From assembly GCA_021200075.1 (NCBI GenBank), contig JAJQGZ010000076.1, positions 1 to 35,578 on the forward strand: a stretch of 35,578 nucleotides of DNA. The letters run 5' to 3'. The notes beneath the pieces are model-generated. The model was not told the origin of the DNA. It did no database searches and worked only from the letters and a program-made list of their open reading frames with translations. This DNA is from Clostridiales bacterium. Lineage in GTDB: Bacteria; Bacillota; Clostridia; Oscillospirales; Acutalibacteraceae. Below, piece by piece: positions 25,450 to 32,646 of the stretch (its first letter is position 1; the number at the start of each line of letters is the position of its first letter). Both the position numbers and the translations under genes were made by a program.

Positions 25450-27474
25450 TTAGCTTTCTGAAACTACTTTTACATCGAATGTATCCTCTTCATAATCGGA
25501 CGACGGAGCCGCAACAACCTTGTCTCCGGGTTCAAGTCCGGAAGTAACCTCATAACAGGTATCCGATATAGCACCGGTTTCTATCAAAGTTTTGGTGACG
25601 GTTGAGTCCTCCTCATTATAAAGATATACATACGAACCGGTCTTTTCCATTTTTATGGATTCGTTCGGAACGACCGTAACGCCCTCATAGTAACCGGTTT
25701 GTATTTCAACATTGGCGTCAAATCCGACGGTGATATTTTCATCGGTATTATTGATTGTAACCGTACATTTAACACCCGCTCCACTTTCGGTCAAACTTGA
25801 AAGTCCGCTGATACCCGCCATTGAACCGACGCTGTCAAGAAGCGAAGAATCCGAGCCGCCGGTTGCTATAGGCGCTATCGTGGCGACCTCGCCCTCGTAT
25901 GTACCGTAAGCCGTGGTAATTGTGGCGGTCATTCCCACCTTTACCTTGTGCAAATCATATTCGCCGAGACTGACTGTGGCTACCATTGTATCCATATTTT
26001 CAAGCACTATACCTGCGCTCAATGCGCTTGTTGAGCCGCCGGAGGTAATATCGACAGAGGTTATTACGCCATCGAATGCAGCTTTCCAACCCTCTTTCAT
26101 TTCCGCCTGCTGCTCCTGCATAGTTTCAAGTGCGGATTTTGCGGCTTCAACCATGGCTTCCTGAGTATCGATTAAAGTATCGTCCGCCAGCGCATTGTAA
26201 ATCTCATACTGAGCGTAAAGTGCGGCAAGCTGAATTTGAGATGATGTAAGAGTAGCGTTGTCGGAATCCGCAACACTGCTTGCCAGCGACGAAAAATCTA
26301 TTGACGCAACAGCCGTCTGCACAAGCTCAACCGCTGCATCCTCCTCCACCAAAAGCTTGGCGGAATCAATTATACCCTGCTGTATAGCCTCGGCAATATC
26401 CTCGGCCACAAGCTCGGCAATCGTTTCGCTGTTGAGCTGACCGCTCGATATTGCACTGCTGATTGATGAAGCTATCACCTGAGTAAGAGTTGTCATAGTT
26501 TCAACATCATCAGTGATAGATGCGATATTATCGCTGAGCGTTTGAAGCGTTGTAACTAAATCGTTAAGCGAAACCTCGGTTGAATTGGTGTCCGAAGTTG
26601 AAACAAATACCGCATAGTAATTTACAACAGAACTGCCGTCGTAGCTGAGCTGCACGGTTTTTGATGTGCTTATCGGGTCGCTGCTGGCGAGAATTGAAGA
26701 TGTGGAAGTATACCAGCCGAAAAAATTATAGCCGTCTGCCGGAGTAGCTACAAGCTGTGTTGAAGTGCTTTGTGAGAATACGCCTCCGCCGGTTACACTG
26801 CCGGCTGCACTGCTCGGATATGCGGAAGCGTTAACTGCCCATTTTGCCGAACCGTCATCAACAGTTGTTGTGGTGGTAGTGGTTGTAGTCTCCTTTGCGG
26901 CGGCTGTTGTGGTTGTTGAAGAAAGAAGACTTGACGGCGTATTACTGCTTTTGGTTGTGGTAGTAGTGGATTTTTTTGTTGTAGTCTTTTTCTTCGTAGT
27001 CACCTTGGTTGTGGTATTAAGCTTCTTTTCAAGCTTGGTAATTTTCTTTTCAAGCTTTTCTATTTTGGTATTTATTTCGTCAGCCTTTTCCTTGGCGGTT
27101 TCCTGTGCTTCAACAGCGTCGTTGTAACTGCTCTTTACATCGTTATATGCATCCTGAAGCGACTGAACCTCGCTGTCAAGCGAATCGGTATCGAATGTAG
27201 CAAGTACATCGCCCTGCTTAACCTCGTCGCCGACGCTGACAAAAACTTCCTTGACCGTGGCTACCGTGCTGACCTTATATTCCTTTTCAGCGCCAGAGGA
27301 AACATCGCCTGTGAGCGAAACCGTCTCGTCAATATCATCGGTGCCGATAGTATAAAGACTGACCTCCTTGCCGCTGTTGGTGCTTGCCACAGCAAATATG
27401 GAACCTGCCGCAATAGCGACAACAAGCACTATACAAGTGATTATTATGCCCTTTTTCTTTTTAACCGTTGCCAT
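25450..27474 (-). CDS. MacA/HlyD-like membrane-fusion adaptor with a Lys/Thr-rich and InlB-like insertion
   Basis: A 674-aa adaptor with one N-terminal membrane helix (residues 9-30) and an extracytoplasmic body. The first half of the lipoyl/barrel domain (EKEYKVSTVATVKEVFVSVG, VKQGDVLATFD) comes before a coiled-coil arm (about 100-152). The arm is interrupted by a low-complexity Lys/Thr tract (about 153-204, with a run of nine Thr) and a domain like the bacterial InlB B-type repeat (about 210-292: SAAGSVTGGG, ADGYNFFGWYT, YYAVF). Further helices and a second arm (IDTQEAMVEAAKSALETMQE) follow, then the second lipoyl half (FDGVITSVDI), the beta-barrel (GMTATITTAYGTYEGEVATI) and the membrane-proximal domain (ETGAISDTCYEVTSGLEPGD). 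Usual MacA-type adaptors have about 350-450 residues. It is followed directly by the permease. Substrate is unknown. Confidence 0.85.
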   Translation of the reverse strand: MATVKKKKGIIITCIVLVVAIAAGSIFAVASTNSGKEVSLYTIGTDDIDETVSLTGDVSSGAEKEYKVSTVATVKEVFVSVGDEVKQGDVLATFDTDSLDSEVQSLQDAYNDVKSSYNDAVEAQETAKEKADEINTKIEKLEKKITKLEKKLNTTTKVTTKKKTTTKKSTTTTTKSSNTPSSLLSSTTTTAAAKETTTTTTTTTVDDGSAKWAVNASAYPSSAAGSVTGGGVFSQSTSTQLVATPADGYNFFGWYTSTSSILASSDPISTSKTVQLSYDGSSVVNYYAVFVSTSDTNSTEVSLNDLVTTLQTLSDNIASITDDVETMTTLTQVIASSISSAISSGQLNSETIAELVAEDIAEAIQQGIIDSAKLLVEEDAAVELVQTAVASIDFSSLASSVADSDNATLTSSQIQLAALYAQYEIYNALADDTLIDTQEAMVEAAKSALETMQEQQAEMKEGWKAAFDGVITSVDITSGGSTSALSAGIVLENMDTMVATVSLGEYDLHKVKVGMTATITTAYGTYEGEVATIAPIATGGSDSSLLDSVGSMAGISGLSSLTESGAGVKCTVTINNTDENITVGFDANVEIQTGYYEGVTVVPNESIKMEKTGSYVYLYNEEDSTVTKTLIETGAISDTCYEVTSGLEPGDKVVAAPSSDYEEDTFDVKVVSES

Positions 27475-27554
27475 AAAATAACCCTCTGTTCAAAAATATT
27501 CATTTCATGCTGAAGCGAATACTCGCTCAGTATTTTATTTTTATTTTGTATTCT

Positions 27555-27583
27555 AGTATAATTCCGTTTTGTATAATTATCAA
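27555..27583 (-). promoter_or_regulatory. Promoter of the adaptor-permease operon
   Basis: On the minus strand, TTGATA (27583-27578), 17 bases and TATACT (27560-27555). The leader then carries CTGAGCGA, GTAT and TCGCTTCAG, an imperfect hairpin with one bulged base. Upstream to the purD stop the sequence is A/T homopolymer-rich, with no clear purD terminator. Confidence 0.7.
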
Positions 27584-27669
27584 TAACTTTTTGTAAAATT
27601 ATCAAGAATTAACATTTTGTTTTTAATTTGTTTTTTATTTTTTTCTATTTTTTTCAAATTGACATTCGC

Positions 27670-28944
27670 TCAGTCTGCCGACAAAGCTCTTTTGCCTATA
27701 TCCTTTCTGTAAAAACCGCCATCAAAGCTGATTTTTTCAACCGCATTATATGATTTATCGAGTGCCTCTTGCAGAGTATCTCCGAGTGCGGTAACGCCGA
27801 GAACACGACCGCCCGATGTTACGAGCTTGCCGTCCTTTATCGCCGTGCCTGCGTGATAAACCGTAACACCGTCAAGCTGACCATTTTCAAGTCCGTTTAT
27901 TTTAATCCCCTTGGGGTACGATTTAGGATAACCGCTGGACGCCATAACAACACAGGCGCAGGCTTCGTCCGACCATTCAATATCAAGCTCCGAAAGAGTT
28001 TCGTTGTTGATAGCGTCAAAAATATCCATAATATCCGTTTTAAGTCTTGGCAAAACAACCTGCGTTTCCGGATCGCCGAAACGGCAGTTGTATTCGATAA
28101 CCTTTGGGCCGTTTGCGGTAATCATCAAGCCGAAATAAAGACAGCCTTTAAACGGTCTGCCCTCGCTGTTCATAGCGTTTGTCGTGGGGATAAAAATCTC
28201 GTTCATACATCTTTCGGCAACATCGGGAGTATAAAACGGATTTGGAGAAACGGTGCCCATACCGCCGGTATTAAGACTCTTATCGCCGTCAAGCACCCTT
28301 TTGTGATCCATTGAGGACACCATCGGCTTAACGCACTTTCCGTCGGTAAAAGCTAAAATCGAAACCTCGGGCCCTGTGAGAAATTCCTCAACAACAACCT
28401 TGTTACCCGATTCGCCGAAAATTTTATCCTCCATAATTTCCTTTATTCCTGCCTCTGCCTGTTCAAGAGTTTCGGGAATAATTACGCCCTTACCGAGCGC
28501 AAGACCGTCCGCTTTGATAACCGTGGGAAATTCGTTCTTTTCTTTAATATATTCCACAGCGTCCTCGGGGTTGTCAAAAACCTTGTACTGTGCGGTTGGA
28601 ATATTATATTTGAGCATAAGATTTTTTGAAAAAACCTTTGAGCTTTCAATAACGGCGGCATTTGCTTTCGGCCCGAAAGTTGGGAAACCGGCATCGTTAA
28701 GTGCGTCCACCATACCCATTGCAAGCGGGTCGTCGGGAGCAACGGCTACAAAATCCGTCCCAATTTCCTTGGCGAGCGAAACAACGCCATCAATATCCGT
28801 AGCGGAGACATTATAACATTCGGCGTCATATGATATACCGCCGTTACCAGGACAGCAGACAACGCTGTCAACTCTCTTTGATTCCTTAATTTTCCTGACA
28901 AGGGCGTGTTCTCTGCCGCCACCGCCTACTACTAAAACTTTCAT
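27670..28944 (-). CDS. purD: Phosphoribosylamine-glycine ligase
   Basis: PurD ligates glycine to phosphoribosylamine with ATP, giving GAR in purine synthesis. The 424-aa ATP-grasp protein is complete: VVGGGGREHALVRKI at the N terminus, DDPLAMGMVDAL, VIKADGLALGKGV in the ATP-grasp region, LNTGGMGTVSPNPFY, GCLYFGLMIT, EYNCRFGDPETQVVLP, and the C-terminal DGVTVYHAGT and SGGRVLGVTALG. It starts at ATG with AGGAGG and ends with TGA. It is the last of the five pur genes read on the minus strand. A small GGTGAC hairpin separates it from the IMP cyclohydrolase gene. Confidence 0.97.
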   Translation of the reverse strand: MKVLVVGGGGREHALVRKIKESKRVDSVVCCPGNGGISYDAECYNVSATDIDGVVSLAKEIGTDFVAVAPDDPLAMGMVDALNDAGFPTFGPKANAAVIESSKVFSKNLMLKYNIPTAQYKVFDNPEDAVEYIKEKNEFPTVIKADGLALGKGVIIPETLEQAEAGIKEIMEDKIFGESGNKVVVEEFLTGPEVSILAFTDGKCVKPMVSSMDHKRVLDGDKSLNTGGMGTVSPNPFYTPDVAERCMNEIFIPTTNAMNSEGRPFKGCLYFGLMITANGPKVIEYNCRFGDPETQVVLPRLKTDIMDIFDAINNETLSELDIEWSDEACACVVMASSGYPKSYPKGIKINGLENGQLDGVTVYHAGTAIKDGKLVTSGGRVLGVTALGDTLQEALDKSYNAVEKISFDGGFYRKDIGKRALSAD

Positions 28945-28972
28945 TCTCTTATCCTCCTGAAAACACTTTTAA

Positions 28973-28989
28973 GGTGACCGTAAGTCACC
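28973..28989 (-). other. Small hairpin between the IMP cyclohydrolase gene and purD
   Basis: GGTGAC, 5 bases, GTCACC: a 6-bp stem just upstream of the purD ribosome site and just after the preceding stop. It has no T run, so it is more likely an mRNA processing or stability element than a terminator. Function unknown. Confidence 0.4.
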
Positions 28990-28997
28990 CTATTGAT

Positions 28998-29699
28998 TTA
29001 TTTGTTTTTATTTATAATCCTTGTGTCCTCTTCTCCGCTTTCAATATCAATAAAACGAGTAAAGAGCGACACCTTGTTATCGTCATTAAGACTGCTCCAC
29101 ACTGTATCGGTGAAGCTGTCAATATCTCCATCAATTTCAACGGCGACGGGTTCGCCCTCAAACGACGGGAGAGGCGAGCCGTCCCCTTGGTAAGTATGAA
29201 TAAATCTGCCGACGCCGTTTGACTTTGTATATTCAAAGAAATATCTGAGACATCTCGGCTGACCCATATCGGACTTTAATATGGAAAGCACATAATCGCC
29301 GTCGGGCTTAACCACGCCGGAAATCCTGGGGGTATAATGCGGAGCGTCCGGCTCAAACTCACGAGTGAGCAATGCGTGGCGGTAACAATGACCGTCCTGC
29401 ATAAAGTCGTATATAGTATCCGTCTGGTCGCCGTTTGTGACAATTGTTTTGCCGTCGAGCTTCAGCACGGGATTATATATTATCAAGGACGGATCCTCCA
29501 CCTTGGATTCATCAAAAGTCTTTGTGCGAATACCACCTCGGTCGTTTACTTCAAAAATCCTGTTGCGGCTGTTTTCGCTCCTGCCCATTATAAAATAAGT
29601 AATTATCACATATTTTCCGTCTTTTGATGTGCCGAGAACTATACCTCTGCCCGGATAAGAATTTGCACCGAGCTCTGCTGAAAGTGATTTTATCTGCAT
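28998..29699 (-). CDS. IMP cyclohydrolase, PurO type (archaeal-like family)
   Basis: A 233-aa protein of the stand-alone IMP cyclohydrolase family first described in archaea (PurO). It closes FAICAR to IMP, the last step of purine synthesis, and differs from the cyclohydrolase domain of bifunctional PurH. Recognisable stretches are LGANSYPGRGIVLG near the N terminus, YFIMGRSENSRNRIF, DPSLIIYNPV, TNGDQTDTI and APHYTPRISG. It lies 8 bases after purN and has a GAGG ribosome site. The partner AICAR formyltransferase is not in the window and should be encoded elsewhere, as a PurH N-terminal-type or PurP-type protein. The gene symbol is left empty because naming varies between clades. Confidence 0.88.
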   Translation of the reverse strand: MQIKSLSAELGANSYPGRGIVLGTSKDGKYVIITYFIMGRSENSRNRIFEVNDRGGIRTKTFDESKVEDPSLIIYNPVLKLDGKTIVTNGDQTDTIYDFMQDGHCYRHALLTREFEPDAPHYTPRISGVVKPDGDYVLSILKSDMGQPRCLRYFFEYTKSNGVGRFIHTYQGDGSPLPSFEGEPVAVEIDGDIDSFTDTVWSSLNDDNKVSLFTRFIDIESGEEDTRIINKNK

Positions 29700-29707
29700 A
29701 ATTTACC

Positions 29708-30331
29708 TCATATAATTTCTGTTTTTTTACCGTTTACCTTTATCCTGCCCTCGCAAAAGAGCGAAACCGCTTTCGGCAAAATAATCCATTCGCACTGCTC
29801 CATAACTCTTTTTTGCAGAGTTTCGGGAGTGTCATCGTTTTTGACATCTATTGCCTTTTGCATAATTATCGGGCCGCCGTCACATTCCTCGGTAACGAAA
29901 TGCACGGTTGCACCGGTGAGCTTAACGCCGCTTTCAAGCACCGCCTTGTGGACATTCAGTCCGTAAAATCCCTTACCGCAAAAAGAGGGAATCAGCGCAG
30001 GATGAATATTCATCATACGGTTTGGAAAAGCCTTTACCACTTGGTCGTCAAGAATAATCATAAATCCCGCATAAACCACCAAATCCGCCTTTTCCCCAAG
30101 GAGTGCATCCCTTATCGCAAGGGAATATTTATGTATATCGTCATAGCTTTTCCTGTCTATAACTCGGGTAGCAATACCGTTTTTCTCCGCCCTTTCAAGC
30201 GCATAGGCATTAGGGTTTGAGGAGATAACGCATTTTATTTCCCCATTTTTGATTATACCGCTTTTTTGAGCGTCGATAAGAGCCTGAAGATTTGTTCCAC
30301 CGCTGGAAACAAGCACGGCAATATTCATCAT
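29708..30331 (-). CDS. purN: Phosphoribosylglycinamide formyltransferase
   Basis: PurN transfers a formyl group from 10-formyl-THF to GAR. The 207-aa protein has VSSGGTNLQALIDA for phosphate binding, YAGFMIIL, and the catalytic Asn and His in MMNIHPALIPSFCG. GATVHFVTEECDGGPII holds the catalytic Asp. The start ATG overlaps the stop of purM (ATGA), so translation is coupled. A second ATG follows immediately, and either may be used. Confidence 0.96.
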   Translation of the reverse strand: MMNIAVLVSSGGTNLQALIDAQKSGIIKNGEIKCVISSNPNAYALERAEKNGIATRVIDRKSYDDIHKYSLAIRDALLGEKADLVVYAGFMIILDDQVVKAFPNRMMNIHPALIPSFCGKGFYGLNVHKAVLESGVKLTGATVHFVTEECDGGPIIMQKAIDVKNDDTPETLQKRVMEQCEWIILPKAVSLFCEGRIKVNGKKTEII

Positions 30332-31365
30332 ACAAGCTCCACTCCCTTTTCGCCGTTTTTAATTTCACCGATTACCTTTGCACTTTCGCCGTTTTGCTCA
30401 AGGATCCTTACCGCCTCGTCCGCTTTGTCGCCGTCAACGGCAATAACAAGACCGGTGCCCATATTGAATGTGTTGTACATATCTCTTTTAGGAATATCGC
30501 CCTGCTTTGCAATAAGGTCGAATATCGGCTTTTTAAAGCACTTGTCTTTTTCGATAACAGCGGTGAAGCCGTCGTTTAACATTCTCGGGACATTCTCGTA
30601 AAATCCGCCGCCGGTTATATGGCTTATTGCGTTTACCGTAATTTTATCCATAAGTGCAAGAAGCGGTTTAACATAAATCCTTGTGGGAGTGAGAAGCTCC
30701 TCGCCGAGAGTTTTGCCAAGCTCCGCCACATTAACCTTGAGCCTTTCCTCTGTTATGTTAAATACCTTTCTTACAAGCGAAAAGCCGTTTGAATGAACAC
30801 CCGAAGAAGCAACGCCGATAAGTGCGTCGCCGGCTTTGAGATTATCGCCCGACACGAGCTTTTCCTTTTCGCCGATACCTACGGTAAAACCGGCAAGGTC
30901 GTATTCGTCATTGGGCATAAGACCCGGATGCTCGGCGGTTTCTCCGCCAACAAGCGCACATCCTGCCTGAATACAGCCCTCCGCCACGCCGGAAACAATC
31001 TGCGCCGTCTTTTCCGGATAATTCTTTCCGCAGGCGATATAATCGAGGAAAAAGAGCGGTTTTGCCCCTGAGCAGGCAACATCATTTACGCACATTGCAA
31101 CGCAGTCGATACCGACCGTATCGTGCTTGTCCATAAGAAATGCTATCTTCAGTTTTGTGCCTACTCCGTCAGTGCCGGAGACGAGAACGGGATTTTTATA
31201 GTCCCCCGCTCCAAGCTCGAACATACCGCCGAAACCGCCGATAGAGCCGATAACGCCGGGGATATTGGTCTTTTTAATGCAATCTTTGATAAGCTCAACG
31301 GATTCATACCCTGCCGTGACATCAACTCCTGCCGCCGCATAGCTTTTGCTGTAACTTTTTTCCAT
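30328..31365 (-). CDS. purM: Phosphoribosylformylglycinamidine cyclo-ligase
   Basis: PurM converts FGAM to AIR with ATP. The 345-aa protein beginning at the ATG at 31365 (MEKSYSKSYAAAGVDVTAGY) has the normal family length. Motifs are VSGTDGVGTKLKIAF, DCVAMCVNDVACSGAKPLFF, GGETAEHPG and ISHITGGGFYENVPRML. The frame is open upstream to a TTG at 31407, but those 14 residues do not look like PurM. The nearest purine-rich site (GGAAAGG) is about 16 bases before the ATG, so initiation may be weak. The 90 bases upstream are AT-rich with a possible TTGTAT-N16-TATATT promoter, so purM may be transcribed separately from purE. Confidence 0.95.
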   Translation of the reverse strand: MEKSYSKSYAAAGVDVTAGYESVELIKDCIKKTNIPGVIGSIGGFGGMFELGAGDYKNPVLVSGTDGVGTKLKIAFLMDKHDTVGIDCVAMCVNDVACSGAKPLFFLDYIACGKNYPEKTAQIVSGVAEGCIQAGCALVGGETAEHPGLMPNDEYDLAGFTVGIGEKEKLVSGDNLKAGDALIGVASSGVHSNGFSLVRKVFNITEERLKVNVAELGKTLGEELLTPTRIYVKPLLALMDKITVNAISHITGGGFYENVPRMLNDGFTAVIEKDKCFKKPIFDLIAKQGDIPKRDMYNTFNMGTGLVIAVDGDKADEAVRILEQNGESAKVIGEIKNGEKGVELV

Positions 31366-31496
31366 ATTTATTGACCATGCCTTTCCGTCGTTTAACCATT
31401 GGTGCAAAATGGCTTAAATACTTTAAAATATATAATGTATAAATAAATATACAAAGCTTAGTGTAAAACCGAAATTTGAGAGTAAATATTGTTTGC

Positions 31497-32044
31497 TTAC
31501 TGAAGCTTGATTCTGTAATAAGCTCTTTTACCCTCGGTACCGTCCTCATATTTTATAGTCTGATTTTCGGGTGAAAGCTCACGCTTTTTCATACCGGCTT
31601 TTTGCATAACCCTTTTGGAACCGATATTCTCAACATCGCAGGTAGCCGAAAGACCGTAAACATCCTGAGTTTTCATATACTCGATTACGGCTTTAACAGC
31701 CTCTGTCATAATACCCATATTTTTCAGCGACATATCAAGCTTGTAGCTGAACGAATATATTTTCCTGACTGACTTTACCGGAAGAAGCTCGATAAATCCA
31801 CGCATTTTGCCGTCATAAACTATCGCCCAGATATAATAATCCTTGTTGCGGTAATGACGAATCCTGCCGACGGTAAAACGGAATATCGCCCAAGTGTCCG
31901 GCGGTTTACGGCTCATAGAAAATCTTGCGATTTTAGGATCCGAATACCATTTTTTTTGACCGAGAAAAAATCCGTAGGAAGTATTTTGCGAAGAACAAGC
32001 CTTTCGGTTTTAATAGTGGTTGTACCATATTTTTTACTGCTCAT
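31497..32044 (-). pseudogene. GNAT-family N-acetyltransferase (RimJ-like), one frameshift
   Basis: A RimJ/RimL-type acetyltransferase of about 182 codons. The first part, from ATG 32044, reads TTTIKTERLVLRKILPTDFF. A one-base shift at the T run (A6 on the plus strand, 31965-31970) is then needed to continue LGQKKWYSDPKIARFSMS and the C-terminal acetyl-CoA-binding part, with YYIWAIVYDGKMRGFIE, LKNMGIMTEAVKAVIEYM and SKRVMQKAGMKKRE. A run of seven would restore one frame. The 3' portion alone, from an internal ATG at 31916, lacks the first strand and helix. It lies between purE and purM and has no obvious role in purine synthesis. Substrate unknown. Confidence 0.8.
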
Positions 32045-32070
32045 AATCTATAAAATTAATATTATCATTT

Positions 32071-32102
32071 ATATTTCTTTGATTTTATATTTCTTTGATT
32101 TT
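32071..32102 (+). repeat. Perfect 16-bp tandem repeat at the 3' end of purE
   Basis: ATATTTCTTTGATTTT occurs twice (32071-32086 and 32087-32102). Read on the minus strand, the copy inside purE encodes the last residues KIKEI, and the second copy follows directly across and after the stop codon. The duplication thus repeats the end of the gene without changing the rest of the protein. Confidence 0.9.
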
Positions 32103-32582
32103 TTCCTGCATTGCCTTATCCTTTTCACGGACTTGGTCTGCCATATCCAAACGCATCTGAGCAAGCTTTTGAGCCAAATCGTCGTCGCCGACGGCAAGTA
32201 TTTCCGCCGCAAGGAGCGCCGCATTTTTGGAAGCGTTTACGCCGACCGTGGCAACCGGTATTCCCGGAGGCATCATAACGGTTGCAAACATTGCGTCCAT
32301 GCCATCAAGAACCTTTGCCGAGCAAGGGATTCCGATTACCGGAAGCGTGGTGGAAGCCGCCAAAACTCCGCCGAGATGCGCCGCCATACCTGCCGCCGCA
32401 ATTATTACTCCGAAGCCGTTTTTAATCGCATTTTCGGAAAATTCCTGTGCTTCCTTTGGAGTTCTGTGAGCGCTTATTACCCTGACCTCGGTTTCGATTC
32501 CAAGCTCTTTGAGCTGCTTTATCGCCGGTGTAACTGTGGGCAAATCGCTGTCAGATCCCATTATTATTGCTACCTTTTTCAT
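32085..32582 (-). CDS. purE: N5-carboxyaminoimidazole ribonucleotide mutase (class I PurE)
   Basis: PurE moves the carboxyl group in N5-CAIR to give CAIR. The 165-aa protein (from ATG 32582 with AAAGGA) contains VAIIMGSDSDLPTV, the active-site motif VISAHRTPKEAQEF, AAGMAAHLGGVLAAST and PVIGIPCSAKVLDG. This is the pattern of class I enzymes. An in-frame ATG 18 bases upstream is less well placed. The C-terminal codons are duplicated just beyond the stop. PurK, which supplies N5-CAIR, is not in the window. It is upstream of the broken GNAT gene and of purM. Confidence 0.96.
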   Translation of the reverse strand: MKKVAIIMGSDSDLPTVTPAIKQLKELGIETEVRVISAHRTPKEAQEFSENAIKNGFGVIIAAAGMAAHLGGVLAASTTLPVIGIPCSAKVLDGMDAMFATVMMPPGIPVATVGVNASKNAALLAAEILAVGDDDLAQKLAQMRLDMADQVREKDKAMQEKIKEI

Positions 32583-32618
32583 AAATGTAATTCCTTTCAA
32601 TATTAATAAAATAATCTA

Positions 32619-32646
32619 TATATATAGCTAATTATATATAGCTAAT
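32619..32646 (+). repeat. Perfect 14-bp tandem repeat between the dockerin gene and purE
   Basis: TATATATAGCTAAT occurs twice (32619-32632 and 32633-32646). One copy covers the last codons of the dockerin pseudogene and the other follows it. A TATAAT on the minus strand lies inside the repeat, so it could also influence purE transcription, but no -35 element is clear. Confidence 0.85.

Noticed and set aside
26765..27127. Plus-strand valine-rich open frame
   Set aside because: It is the reverse-strand shadow of the Thr/Lys codon repeats in the adaptor gene and has no ribosome site of its own.
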